This document shows, one piece after another, positions 20,758 to 31,600 of a stretch of DNA of 51,608 nucleotides. Position numbers and translations under genes: made by a program. The stretch's first letter is position 1; each line of letters begins with the position of its first letter. The notes under the pieces are model-generated. The model was given only the letters and a program-made list of their open reading frames with translations. It did no database searches and was not told where the DNA came from. Source of the stretch: Rhodospirillaceae bacterium (lineage in GTDB: Bacteria > Pseudomonadota > Alphaproteobacteria > Kiloniellales > DSM-21159); contig JAJUFM010000006.1 of assembly GCA_029265995.1 (NCBI GenBank), positions 1-51,608 on the forward strand, given 5' to 3'.

Positions 20758-20934
20758 TTTTCCTCCTCCAACTGCTTGAAAGGCCAATAGCCAAGAAGCT
20801 CGAGCTTCTATACCTGAGAGCCTGCGCTCGGGCGAATCCCTGTAGGATTGCTTGACACCCGGCAGGCCCGGGGTAACTGTGCCGCCCACATTGAGTAGCC
20901 CTATTCTGATACAAATTTGAGGAGTCAGCCACCG

Positions 20935-21891
20935 GTGCAGCGCGCGCTCGTATTCCCTGGACAAGGCAGTCAGGCAGTCGGCATGGGTCGGGCTCTGGCG
21001 GAAGCATTTCCGACAGCGCGTCTGGTTTTTGAAGAGGTGGATGACGCGCTGGGACAGAACCTCGCTAAGCTGATGTTCGAGGGGCCAGAAAGCGACCTGA
21101 CTCTCACTGAGAATGCCCAACCGGCGCTGATGGCCGTGAGCCTTGCCGTCGTGCGCGTGCTGGAAGAGGAGGGGGGCTTACAGCTGCCTGAGCATGTGGG
21201 CTTCGTTGCTGGTCACTCGCTCGGCGAGTATTCTGCGCTTGCCGCTGCACGGAGTCTCGAACTGGCAGATGCGGCCCGCTTGCTGAAACGCCGAGGCGAA
21301 GCAATGCAAGCAGCCGTACCCGTGGGCGAGGGCGCCATGGCGGCCCTGCTTGGTCTCGAGCTGGAAGTTGCTCAAGAAGTGGCGGCGGCCGCCTCTGAGA
21401 ACCCTGAAGGAGACGACGAGGTCTGTGCCGCAGCCAACGATAACGCTCCGGGACAAGTAGTGGTTAGTGGGCATCGAGGTGCGGTGGAGCGTGCGGTCAC
21501 CTTAGCCGCCGAGCGCGGGGCGCGCCGAGCCATCATGCTTCCCGTTTCGGCTCCCTTCCATTGTTCGTTGATGGCTCCGGCCGCCGACGCAATGTCCGAA
21601 GCCCTTGCGACGACGACCCTGGCCCCGCCGACCGTTCCTCTTATCGCCAACGTTACGGCCAGTGCGGTGCAGGAGCCAGAGACGATTCGGCGCCTCCTGG
21701 TAGAGCAGGTGACCGGGATGGTGCGCTGGCGCGAAAGCGTACAGGCCATGAAACAAGAGGGTGTAGAGCAATTGGTGGAGGTCGGCGCCGGCAAGGTTCT
21801 AAGCGGCCTGACGCGCCGGATCGATAAGGAACTGAAAGGTGTTGCCTTAAATGAACCGGCAGATATCGAAGACTTCCTGAAGTCGCTTTGA
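20935..21891 (+). CDS. fabD: Malonyl-CoA:ACP transacylase
   Basis: RALVFPGQGSQAVGMGRAL, GHSLGEYSALAAA, APFHCSLM; GTG start at 20935 with an upstream GGAG. Confidence 0.96.
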   Translation: MQRALVFPGQGSQAVGMGRALAEAFPTARLVFEEVDDALGQNLAKLMFEGPESDLTLTENAQPALMAVSLAVVRVLEEEGGLQLPEHVGFVAGHSLGEYSALAAARSLELADAARLLKRRGEAMQAAVPVGEGAMAALLGLELEVAQEVAAAASENPEGDDEVCAAANDNAPGQVVVSGHRGAVERAVTLAAERGARRAIMLPVSAPFHCSLMAPAADAMSEALATTTLAPPTVPLIANVTASAVQEPETIRRLLVEQVTGMVRWRESVQAMKQEGVEQLVEVGAGKVLSGLTRRIDKELKGVALNEPADIEDFLKSL

Positions 21892-21917
21892 TAACGAACA
21901 GCGCAAGGGAGAAAGGA

Positions 21918-22655
21918 ATGTTCGATCTTTCCGGCAGGGCTGCCCTCGTCACCGGCGCATCGGGCGGGCTCGGAGCCGCCATCGCCCGCTGCCTACATCA
22001 AGCGGGCGCCAAGGTCGCCCTCTCAGGCACCCGCGAGGATCCTCTGCGTGCTCTGGCTGAGGAGTTGGGGGAGGGGAGTGTGGTTCTGCCCTGTCGGCTG
22101 GACGACGCTGATGCGACGGCGGCACTTCCCGGACAGGCGGAAACCGCCCTTGGCAGCCTGGACATTCTCGTGAACAACGCCGGCCTGACACGTGATCAGC
22201 TTGCGATGCGCATGAAGGACGAGGACTGGCAGCAGGTCTTGGACGTGAACCTGACCGCTGCCTTCCGTCTTTCCCGCGCTTCCTTGCGCGGGATGATGAA
22301 GCGGCGCTGGGGCCGCATCATCGGCATCACGTCTATTGTCGGCGTGACGGGCAATCCGGGTCAGACAAACTATGCAGCCTCAAAAGCAGGGATGATCGGC
22401 TACTCCAAGTCACTGGCCGCGGAAGTAGCCACTAGGGGTATCACGGTGAACTGCGTTGCCCCGGGTTTCATAGAAACAGCCATGACTGAGGTTCTTCCAG
22501 ACGCGCAAAAGGAGAAGCTCCTTTCAAGCATCCCCGCACAGCGACTTGGGCAGCCGCAGGACATTGCTGCAGCCTGTCTTTATCTTGCGAGCGAGGAGGC
22601 CAGCTATGTCACTGGACAGACGCTCCACGTCAACGGTGGTATGGCAATGATCTGA
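21918..22655 (+). CDS. fabG: 3-oxoacyl-ACP reductase
   Basis: SDR: GRAALVTGASGGLGAAIA, NNAGLTRDQLAMRMKDEDW, NYAASKAGMIGYSKSLA. Confidence 0.96.
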   Translation: MFDLSGRAALVTGASGGLGAAIARCLHQAGAKVALSGTREDPLRALAEELGEGSVVLPCRLDDADATAALPGQAETALGSLDILVNNAGLTRDQLAMRMKDEDWQQVLDVNLTAAFRLSRASLRGMMKRRWGRIIGITSIVGVTGNPGQTNYAASKAGMIGYSKSLAAEVATRGITVNCVAPGFIETAMTEVLPDAQKEKLLSSIPAQRLGQPQDIAAACLYLASEEASYVTGQTLHVNGGMAMI

Positions 22656-22840
22656 CCTTGCGGCCACAGTGGGGAGCCTTAGCGTTGGCAAAGCCTTTTC
22701 CACTGTGATAAGGAGCCCGCGCCTGCGCATGGCCGAGGGGGTCGTGGCAGGGCGTCCAATTTGGGCAGCAGCCTTTAGAGACGGACACGAAGTCTCCTAC
22801 AAGACACACTACGAGTATTCAGCTTGAGGAATGAAAAACG

Positions 22841-23074
22841 ATGAGCGATGTGGCGGAGCGCGTTAAGAAGATCGTGGTCGAGCACCTCGGTGTAGAGGAA
22901 GCGAAGGTCACGGAAGACGCGAGCTTCATTGATGACCTTGGCGCCGACAGCCTGGATACCGTCGAGCTGGTCATGGCTTTCGAGGAAGAATTTGGTTGCG
23001 AAATTCCCGACGACGCAGCCGAAAAGATCGTGACCGTGAAGGACGCGATCAACTTCATTCAGGAGCACGCCTGA
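22841..23074 (+). CDS. acpP: Acyl carrier protein
   Basis: [32 protein letters not shown]. Confidence 0.98.
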   Translation: MSDVAERVKKIVVEHLGVEEAKVTEDASFIDDLGADSLDTVELVMAFEEEFGCEIPDDAAEKIVTVKDAINFIQEHA

Positions 23075-23141
23075 TCGGCACGGCGGTAGCGGCTCCCTTG
23101 GGCGTCGCAGCCGCCGGCATCAGGAGGCTTTTAAGAATCAA

Positions 23142-24413
23142 GTGAAGATGAGACGCGTTGTCGTCACAGGCCTGGGGCTGGTCACGCCGGTTGGTACCGG
23201 CGTCGATCACGTCTGGCAGCGGTTGCTGGATGGAAAGTCCGGTATCTCGCCCATCACCAAGTTCGACGTGTCGGACTTGCCCTCGAAGATCGGCGGCCAG
23301 CCTCCACTCGGCGAACTGAGCGAAGGCGGCTTCAATCCCGCCGACTGGATGGATGCCAAGGATCAGCGGAAGAGCGACCGCTTCATCCTCTACGGCATGG
23401 CCGCAGCCCAGCAGGCAATCGAGGACGCGGGTTGGCAGCCCCATGACGAGCAGGCGCTCGAGCGGACTGGCGTTATGATCGGATCCGGCATCGGGGGCCT
23501 GGAAACGATTTATGAAGGCGCCATTACCGTCGCGACTCGGGGTCCGCGCAAGCTGTCGCCCTTCTTTATCCCAGCGGTCCTTATCAACCTCGTCTCGGGC
23601 CAGGTGTCCATTCGTTACGGATTCAAGGGGCCAAATCACGCTGTCGTCACGGCTTGCTCCACGGGAGCTCATGCGATTGGTGATGCGGCTCGGATGATCA
23701 TGCTCGACGACGCGGACGTGATGATCGCGGGCGGCGCTGAGGCCGCAATCTCGCGGATCGGCCTTGCTGGCTTCTGCGCAAGCCGAGCCTTGAGCACGAG
23801 TTACAACGATGAACCCGAAAAGGCTTCTCGTCCTTGGGACAAGGGCCGCGACGGCTTCGTCATGGGCGAGGGCGCCGGTGTTGTGGTGCTTGAGGAGTAT
23901 GAGCACGCCAAGCGTCGCGGCGCGCCCATTTACGCTGAAGTTCTCGGCTATGGCCTATCGGGAGACGCGCATCATGTGACGGCGCCTCCGGAAGACGGGA
24001 ACGGCGCATACCGGGCGATGGAGGCAGCGCTCAAGCGAGCCCGACTGAACCCCTCTGACATCGATTACATCAACGCTCATGGCACCTCGACACCGCTTGG
24101 GGACGTGATCGAGCTTGGTGCGGTGAAGCGGCTCTTTGGCAGCTCGATCGATAAGGTCTCCATGTCTTCCACCAAATCGGCCATTGGTCATTTGCTAGGA
24201 GCGGCGGGAGCCGTAGAGGCGATTTTCTGCGTTCAAGCGATTCGGCAGGGCGCGATACCGCCGACACTGAACCTGGATGATCCGGATCCGAAAGCCGAAG
24301 GCGTAGATCTCGTTCCTCACCAGGCCAAGGAACGCCCCGTGCGCGTTGCGCTGTCCAACTCTTTTGGGTTTGGCGGAACCAACGCCAGCCTTATCCTTTC
24401 GGCAGTGGATTGA
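23142..24413 (+). CDS. fabF: 3-oxoacyl-ACP synthase II
   Basis: RRVVVTGLGLVTPVGTGVDHVW, ACSTGAHAIGDA, INAHGTSTPLGD, KSAIGHLLGAAG; ATG at 23148 is an alternative start. Confidence 0.97.
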   Translation: MKMRRVVVTGLGLVTPVGTGVDHVWQRLLDGKSGISPITKFDVSDLPSKIGGQPPLGELSEGGFNPADWMDAKDQRKSDRFILYGMAAAQQAIEDAGWQPHDEQALERTGVMIGSGIGGLETIYEGAITVATRGPRKLSPFFIPAVLINLVSGQVSIRYGFKGPNHAVVTACSTGAHAIGDAARMIMLDDADVMIAGGAEAAISRIGLAGFCASRALSTSYNDEPEKASRPWDKGRDGFVMGEGAGVVVLEEYEHAKRRGAPIYAEVLGYGLSGDAHHVTAPPEDGNGAYRAMEAALKRARLNPSDIDYINAHGTSTPLGDVIELGAVKRLFGSSIDKVSMSSTKSAIGHLLGAAGAVEAIFCVQAIRQGAIPPTLNLDDPDPKAEGVDLVPHQAKERPVRVALSNSFGFGGTNASLILSAVD

Positions 24414-24431
24414 GTGCGTTGAGGAGGTGAT

Positions 24432-25421
24432 ATGGGGCGTTTCCTGCGGGTCGTCCTCAGTCTCCTTTTCGGCCTCGCTCTATTCGCCGCTCTGGCGCTC
24501 GTCGCCGCTCAGTTCTACTACGAGCGCGAAGGGCCGCTCGAGGTGGGGCAGAATGTTGTCATCCCGCGCGGCAGCAGCATCGGGGCTATTTCTCAACGCT
24601 TAGAAGAAGCTGGCGTGATCGAGGATGCCCGCGCGTTCCATGTTGCGGCCCTGGTTACTGGAAAGAACGCGCGCCTTCGGGCTGGAGAATACGCCTTCCC
24701 AGCAGGTGTCTCGTTGCGCGAGGCACTGGAGTTGCTGGAAAGCGGCAAGACGGTCATTCGGCGCTTTACCGTTCCAGAAGGACGAACTGCGGCTGATGTC
24801 GTGGGCCTGCTAATGGAGACCGAAGAACTATCGGGTGAGATTCCTTCACTGCCCGAGGAAGGCAGCCTGTTGCCAGAAACCTACCACTATTCCTGGGGAG
24901 ACGATCGCAATCAGCTTCTGGAACGGATGCAGCGTTCCATGGCGGCGGTTCTTGAGGAACTCTGGGAAGCACGGGCAGACGGTCTTCCTTTGGAGACACC
25001 GGAAGAAGCCGTTACTCTGGCATCGATCGTAGAGAAGGAAACCGGGGTTGCGGAGGAGCGCCCGATCGTGGCGAGCGTTTTCATCAATCGCCTTAAGCAG
25101 GGAATGCGACTGCAGTCAGATCCGACGGTGGTTTATGCCATCACTAAGGGCGAACAGCCTCTTGGCCGGGCACTCACCCGCGCAGACTGGCAGGTAGAGG
25201 ATCCCTATAATACCTACCAGAATGATGGCTTGCCCCCTGGCCCCATTGCCAATCCTGGCCGGGCCTCTCTAGAGGCGGTGCTTGATCCGGTGGAAAGCGA
25301 CTACTTTTATTTTGTTGCGGATGGTAGCGGGGGCCACGCTTTTGCCCGTACATTGGATGAGCACAATCGCAACGTAGCCAACTGGCGGCGCATTCGCGAC
25401 GGTCAGCAGGACCGCAACTAA
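24432..25421 (+). CDS. mltG: Endolytic transglycosylase MltG
   Basis: YceG family: LPETYHYSWGDDR, TLASIVEKETGVAEERPIVASVFINRLKQGMRLQSDPTVVYAI, YNTYQNDGLPPGPIANPG. Confidence 0.95.
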   Translation: MGRFLRVVLSLLFGLALFAALALVAAQFYYEREGPLEVGQNVVIPRGSSIGAISQRLEEAGVIEDARAFHVAALVTGKNARLRAGEYAFPAGVSLREALELLESGKTVIRRFTVPEGRTAADVVGLLMETEELSGEIPSLPEEGSLLPETYHYSWGDDRNQLLERMQRSMAAVLEELWEARADGLPLETPEEAVTLASIVEKETGVAEERPIVASVFINRLKQGMRLQSDPTVVYAITKGEQPLGRALTRADWQVEDPYNTYQNDGLPPGPIANPGRASLEAVLDPVESDYFYFVADGSGGHAFARTLDEHNRNVANWRRIRDGQQDRN

Positions 25422-25497
25422 ATCACAGCTCACTAGCAGGGTTGGTATAGCAGCCCATGCTGGCGGGCAGCGCGTTGAATGTGCGAGGGGGTGCCTG

Positions 25498-26316
25498 GTG
25501 CGGCGCAGAGAATTACTCACAGGCATGCTGTTCACTCTGCTGCTTTCCCGATCAGCAGCGGCACAAGGCGTGGTTCCGCCGCTAGCGCCACCAAAACCCT
25601 ATCGTGAAGCAAAGGGCGAGGGCCCTGTCATCGTTATCGACCCCGGCCACGGGGGGCGAGACCCTGGTGCCATCGGTCGTGCCGGAACGCGCGAGAAGGA
25701 TGTTACTCTGGCAACCTGTTTGGCCATACGGGATGCTTTAAGAGGACAGGGATGCCGGGTGATCCTGACGCGCGAAGCTGATCACTCCCTCTCTCTTGCG
25801 GACCGAGTCGACATCGCTCACCAGCACAAGGCGGATCTCTTCGTCTCTATTCATGCCGATGCCGCGCCCAATGTGCGCGCTCGCGGCTTGTCAGCCTACA
25901 CCCTGTCAAAAGAGGCTTCGGATTCCTTAGCGAAGGCCATTGCTGAGCAAGAGAATGCAGTCGACGAGCTGTACGGCATGGATTTGACGGGCACGGATCA
26001 GTTGACGGCCTCGATCCTGCTGGACCTTGCCCTACGCATCGCCCGCGAAGACAGTCGGCGCGCGCAGCAGCAGATCGTTCAGGGGGTGGGGCGCGACTGG
26101 ACCCTTCTCGAGAATCCTCAGCGCGCGGCCAATTTCGCGGTGCTGCGCTCGGGAGAGATACCTTCGGTCCTCGTTGAAACCGGGTTTCTGTCAAACCCGG
26201 AGGATGAACGACTACTGGCGGATCCAGCCGGCCGGGGGCAGGTCGCAACGGCACTGGCACGGGAAATTTTTTCCATCAGCCAGACCTTTTGGCGCGAAAG
26301 AACCGGCCGCGCTTAA
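25498..26316 (+). CDS. N-acetylmuramoyl-L-alanine amidase (Amidase_3)
   Basis: IVIDPGHGGRDPGAIG, SIHADAAPN, VLVETGFLSNPEDERLL; GTG start. Confidence 0.92.
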   Translation: MRRRELLTGMLFTLLLSRSAAAQGVVPPLAPPKPYREAKGEGPVIVIDPGHGGRDPGAIGRAGTREKDVTLATCLAIRDALRGQGCRVILTREADHSLSLADRVDIAHQHKADLFVSIHADAAPNVRARGLSAYTLSKEASDSLAKAIAEQENAVDELYGMDLTGTDQLTASILLDLALRIAREDSRRAQQQIVQGVGRDWTLLENPQRAANFAVLRSGEIPSVLVETGFLSNPEDERLLADPAGRGQVATALAREIFSISQTFWRERTGRA

Positions 26317-26446
26317 AGTCGTTGTCTCTATGGCCGACGCTAGGCCGTTATTGCAGGGGCGGCCCTTCCTCCTCCTCCTCTCCTGGGCTAGTCTCGCGCA
26401 AACCTGTGAACTCGAAAACGATTAGCAATAACGAGAGGGGGATCCT

Positions 26447-27439
26447 ATGAGGACCAAGTTGCTTGCGTCGGCCGCCCTGGCCGTGGGAGTGGGGGCCATG
26501 CTGGCGGCCGCGACCGTGAACCCGGCCGCGGCGCAGACCCGCCTCACCCTTAAGTCGGCTGCTTCCACCTCATCCTATTACGTGATGATGGTGCAGCTGG
26601 CCGAGTTGGTGCGTGAAGCGAGTGAAGGGCAGATCCAGCCGACAGTGGAGGAAAGCCAAGGTTCGGTGCAGAACGTGAAGGAAGCCGGACGACGTCCCGG
26701 TGCCTTTCTCTTCACCTCGCCTCCCAGCCTTGTTGGCGCCGCACAGAACGCCAGCGGGCCCTTCGAAGGCGATGATTCTTCCATCTACGATCCAATCCGC
26801 ACGCTTTTCGTCATGCCCTTCGTGACAGTTCATCTTGTCGTAGATGCTGAAAGCGATATCGAGAAGGTGACGGATCTAGCCGGCCATAGCTTCATTGCGG
26901 GTGGTACCGGAACCTTTTGTGAGGGACGTACACGAGCCATCTTCGAGGCGTTGGGTATCGTTGATGATGTAGAGATCGTCGACGTTGAGTTGAACAGTGC
27001 TCCGAACGCGATCCGCAACAAGCGGGTTTCCGGCTACGCCACCTGCTCGTCTCATCCAGTGCCCGGGCTTGTGGAACTCTCCACCACCGTTCCCGTGCGC
27101 ATCTTGAGTTTCACCGAAGAGGAGCGGGCCGTCCTGGCGGAAGAGGATCCCTCCACGGGACCGGTTGTCATAGCTGCCGGTACCTATGCCGGTCAGGATG
27201 AAGACGTGCACACCGTTGGTCTGCCCGTGGGTGCCTTCGGTACCACCGAGATGGATGAGGACACGGCCTATACCATCGTGAAGTCCTTCTGGGAGCAGCG
27301 GGAATCCCTGGCGGAAGAGAATCCCTGGTGGGCCGGCGTGAGCGCCGAGATGCTCGATCAGATGGTGGTCGAGCTGCACCCAGGAGCCCTGCGCTACTAC
27401 GAGGAAGCCGGAATCGAAATCCCAGACTCGATGAAGTGA
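26447..27439 (+). CDS. TAXI-family TRAP transporter solute-binding subunit (orphan)
   Basis: Signal peptide, then LTLKSAASTSSYYVMMVQLAELV, DLAGHSFIAGGTGTFCEGRTRAIFEALGI. Confidence 0.8.
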   Translation: MRTKLLASAALAVGVGAMLAAATVNPAAAQTRLTLKSAASTSSYYVMMVQLAELVREASEGQIQPTVEESQGSVQNVKEAGRRPGAFLFTSPPSLVGAAQNASGPFEGDDSSIYDPIRTLFVMPFVTVHLVVDAESDIEKVTDLAGHSFIAGGTGTFCEGRTRAIFEALGIVDDVEIVDVELNSAPNAIRNKRVSGYATCSSHPVPGLVELSTTVPVRILSFTEEERAVLAEEDPSTGPVVIAAGTYAGQDEDVHTVGLPVGAFGTTEMDEDTAYTIVKSFWEQRESLAEENPWWAGVSAEMLDQMVVELHPGALRYYEEAGIEIPDSMK

Positions 27440-27447
27440 GGGGGCGG

Positions 27448-27490
27448 CGCTCCGCCCTGGCAGCAGACGTCGCTTGCGCAGGGCGGAGCG
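27448..27490 (+). terminator. Candidate terminator hairpin after the TAXI gene
   Basis: CGCTCCGCCCTG (27448-27459) / CAGGGCGGAGCG (27479-27490), 12-bp stem, followed by GCAACCTCTCTTT. Confidence 0.55.
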
Positions 27491-27544
27491 GCAACCTCTC
27501 TTTGAGCGCACGATTTCCCTAGTCGTCCGACTTACATCCTTGCA

Positions 27545-28462
27545 GTGACCGAGCAGGACCTCGCGGCGGGAAGCGCGCCGCGGCAGCCGAGTGAGCTTGG
27601 CCCCTCCCGCGGGTACCTGCTGGCCCTTGGTGCAGCAGCCGCGCTTGGAGGAACTACGCCTTTCGCCCGTCTCGCGTACGACGCCGGCACCTCCCCCTTG
27701 ACGCTCCTGGCGGTACGCTTCCTCGCCGCCGTCCTGCTATTCGCTGTTCTGCTAGGTGTCTTAAGGCGGTCCTTTCCAGCGATGCGGAAGGACCTGCCGT
27801 CCCTCTTGCTTGCCGGAATGGCCCTGACCGGTCTTACGCTAGGCTATCTGCTGTCGATCGCTTACATTCCGGTGAGCCTCGCAGCGCTCCTGCTTTACAC
27901 CTATCCCCTGATGGTAGCGGCTGTAGCGCCTTTCATTGAAGGACGGCGATTGAGCTCAAGCGAATCGCTGGCGTTCATCGCAGCTTTCACAGGACTGGCA
28001 GCAGCTCTGGGACCGGATCTTGCAGAGCTTGATATGCGCGGCGTGGCGCTGGCGCTGTTTGCTGCCGTATCGAACGCAATTCTCCTTTTTTCGGTAAGGC
28101 GCCTGACCAGCCGCGGCCATCATCCCTTGTCCATCCTTCTGGTAGGCAATTTGATTGGTCTGATGGTGGTGACTGGCCTGCTGCTCATGGTGGAAACGCC
28201 GGTCATTTCGTCAGGGGGCTTTGGTCTGACCATGCTTTCCATCGCCGCCTGCCTCTACCTCGTCGGAGTCGCAGCCAGCGTTATTGCGATTCGCGACATC
28301 GGGCCGACCACGACAGCACTGTTCCTGAATCTGGAACCGGTGGTAGCCATTCTGCTGGCAATGCTGCTGCTCGATGAGCAGTTAAGCCTTCTTCAGGCCG
28401 GTGGGGTGCTTCTCGTGGTGCTGGCAATCTACCTCCCAAGCCGCCGCGCGCGCAGTCTCTGA
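27545..28462 (+). CDS. DMT family (EamA) transporter
   Basis: About 10 hydrophobic helices; ALGGTTPFARLAYDAGTSPLTLLAVRFLAAVLLF, LEPVVAILLAMLLLDEQLSLLQAGGVLLVVLAIYL; GTG start. Confidence 0.88.
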   Translation: MTEQDLAAGSAPRQPSELGPSRGYLLALGAAAALGGTTPFARLAYDAGTSPLTLLAVRFLAAVLLFAVLLGVLRRSFPAMRKDLPSLLLAGMALTGLTLGYLLSIAYIPVSLAALLLYTYPLMVAAVAPFIEGRRLSSSESLAFIAAFTGLAAALGPDLAELDMRGVALALFAAVSNAILLFSVRRLTSRGHHPLSILLVGNLIGLMVVTGLLLMVETPVISSGGFGLTMLSIAACLYLVGVAASVIAIRDIGPTTTALFLNLEPVVAILLAMLLLDEQLSLLQAGGVLLVVLAIYLPSRRARSL

Positions 28463-28470
28463 GTCTGTCA

Positions 28471-28516
28471 ATAACTATATTCAGTAGGTCGTCTGCTGTA
28501 GACCCCATATCTGTAG
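28471..28516 (+). promoter_or_regulatory. Possible tandem NrdR-box-like sites upstream of nrdJ
   Basis: TAACTATATTCAGT and ACCCCATATCTGTA; their ATAT cores are 30 bp apart; imperfect matches to my recollection of the NrdR consensus. Confidence 0.3.
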
Positions 28517-28648
28517 TGACTGCAGGCGATTTTTGTGGTTCACTCCTCGCTCGCTTGAAACGAGCTCGGACGTCGGCTGTACAAGTAGCCGCTCGCTCGT
28601 CCGCCGAACCTTTCAGGTCGGCACACCAGCTAAAACAAGGGGGTCGGA

Positions 28649-31600
28649 ATGAGGATCGAACGGTTTTTCACTGAAGAGGGTCGCGACGTCTATGAGGACG
28701 TTCCCTTTCGGACGACCAGCAGTGAAATCCGGAATCCCGACGGCTCCACGGTTTTCTCTGCGGAAGATGTGGAGGTGCCGGCAGAATGGAGCCAGGTGGC
28801 GAGCGACATTCTGGCGCAGAAGTATTTTCGTAAGCGCGGGGTCCCCCGCAGCCTGAGGCGCGTAGAGGAGGAAGGCGTCCCGGCCTTCCTGTGGCGCTCG
28901 CAGCCAGACGAGAAGGCGCTTGCCAAGCTTCCCCTCGAAGAGCGCATGGGAGGCGAGACAAGCGCGAAGCAGGTATTCGATCGCCTAGCCGGGACCTGGG
29001 CCTACTGGGGCTGGAAGGGCGGCTATTTCGACTCGGAGAAGGATGCGGCCGCCTTTTTCGATGAGGTTCGCTTTATGCTCGCAACCCAGGTTGCGGCGCC
29101 GAACTCACCTCAGTGGTTCAATACGGGCCTCCACTGGGCTTACGGCATTGATGGCCCGAGCCAGGGCCACCATTACGTCGATTACCGCACTGGTAAGCTG
29201 CAACGTTCCGAATCCGCTTACGAGCACCCGCAACCTCACGCCTGCTTCATTCAATCGGTCGATGATGACCTGGTGAATGACAACGGCATCATGGATCTCT
29301 GGACGCGGGAAGCTCGCCTCTTCAAGTATGGCTCCGGCACCGGCACCAACTTCTCTCGTATTCGTGGAGAAAAGGAGCCGCTTTCCGGTGGTGGCAAGTC
29401 ATCCGGTCTCATGTCCTTTCTCAAGATCGGGGATCGGGCGGCGGGCGCCATTAAGTCAGGCGGCACCACGCGACGGGCCGCGAAGATGGTAACTGTCGAT
29501 CTCGATCATCCGGACATTGAGGATTACATCGACTGGAAGGTGAAGGAGGAGCAGAAGGTTGCCGCGCTAGTCGTAGGCTCCAAGCTCTGTAACCAGCACC
29601 TGAATGCAGTCATGGAAGCCTGCCATGCTCAGGAAGGCGAGGACCGTCTGGACCCCAAGGCCAATGCACTTCTGAAGGCAGCCATAAAAGCGGCCCGCAA
29701 GGCCTTGATACCTGAGAACTACATTCAGCGCGTCATCCAGCTCGCAGGGCAAGGGTACCGGGGGATCGAGTTTCCCGTCTACGACACCGATTGGGATTCC
29801 GAGGCCTATCTGACCGTCAGCGGTCAGAACTCCAATAACTCGGTGCGCGTGTCGAACGACTTCATCCAGGCCGTTCTCAACGACGACGAATGGCACCTGA
29901 CCTCGCGTGTCGACGGCAAGGTGGTGCGGACCCTGAAGGCGCGAGATCTGTGGGATAAGATCGGCTTTGCAGCCTGGTCGTCTGCGGATCCTGGGGTCCA
30001 GTACGACACCACCATAAACGAGTGGCACACCTGTCCGGCGTCCGGGCGCATCAACGCGTCCAACCCCTGTTCGGAGTACATGTTCCTCGACGACACCGCC
30101 TGCAACCTGGCGTCCTTGAATCTGATGACCTTCCGCCCCGAGGACGGTCGCTTCGATATTGAGGCCTATCAGCACGCGGTTCGGGTCTGGACGCTGGTGC
30201 TCGAGATTTCGGTGATGATGGCGCAGTATCCCTCACCGAAGATCGCCCAGCTCTCCTACGACTTCCGCACTTTGGGGCTCGGCTACGCCAACCTCGGTGG
30301 TCTCCTCATGTCCATGGGGCTTTCCTACGACAGCGACGAGGGGAGGGCGCTCTGTGGTGCGCTCACGGCCGTAATGACCGGCACCTCCTACGCAACCTCC
30401 GCTGAAATCGCGAAGGAATTGGGCGCCTTCCCAAGCTATGAGCCCAACAAGGCCCACATGCTCCGGGTCATTCGCAACCACCGGCGCGCCGCCCACGGCG
30501 AGGAAGCCGGCTATGAGGGGCTGTCGGTCCTGCCGGTTGCACTCGATCATGCCAACTGCCCCGATGAGGCGCTCTCGGCTGCCGCTCGGGCAAGCTGGGA
30601 TCGCGCCCTGGCACTCGGCAAGAAGCACGGCTTCCGCAATGCTCAGGTAACCGTCATTGCGCCGACTGGTACAATCGGCCTGGTGATGGATTGCGATACC
30701 ACCGGCATCGAACCCGATTTTGCTCTGGTGAAGTTCAAGAAGCTGGCCGGCGGTGGCTACTTCAAGATCATCAATCGCACCGTACCTGCGGCTCTCTCGC
30801 AACTGGGCTACAGCGAGTCCCAGATCGAGGCCATGATTCGCTACGCTGTGGGCCATGGCACCCTCGCGGGTTCACCCGGCATCAACCATGAAAGCTTGAA
30901 GGCCAAGGGAATCGCGGGCGCCGCGCTGGAGGCGGTGGAAGCCGCCCTAGCCAGCGCCTTTGACATCCGATTTGCCTTCAACAAGTGGACTTTGGGCGAA
31001 GAGTTTTGCCGTGATGTTCTCGGCTTTACCGACGCCCAGCTTGGCGATCTGAATTTCGACATGCTGGCGGAACTCGGCTTCAGCAAGCAGGACATTGAAG
31101 CCGCAAACACCTACGTCTGTGGCGCCATGACCCTTGAGGGAGCCCCCCACCTCAAGGAAGAACATCTGCCGATCTTCGACTGCGCCAATCCATGTGGCCG
31201 GATCGGCAAACGCTACCTTTCGGTCGAAAGCCACATTCGGATGATGGCGGCGGCGCAGCCCTTCATTTCTGGCGCTATCTCCAAAACCATCAACATGCCC
31301 AACAGCTCGAACGTTGAGGAGTGCAAGGACGCCTACCTCCTCTCGTGGAAGCTTGGATTGAAGGCCAACGCTCTCTATCGCGATGGCTCCAAGCTGTCTC
31401 AGCCTCTTTCGGCTTCCCTCTTGGAGGATGAGGTTGAAGAGGAGGAAGCGACCGTCGAGAAGATCCTGGAGGCACCACAGGCCGAGCGCGCTGCGATGGT
31501 TGCGGAACGCGTGGTGGAACGGGTCGTGGAGCGTCTCGTTCGACGCGAACGGCTGCCGCAGCGTCGCAAAGGCTACACCCAGAAAGCAGTCGTCGGCGGC

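Noticed and set aside
28463-28648. Cobalamin riboswitch upstream of B12-dependent nrdJ
   Set aside because: No B12-box-like GCCACTG or recognisable multi-stem architecture seen in the leader; NrdR-like boxes are the better candidate
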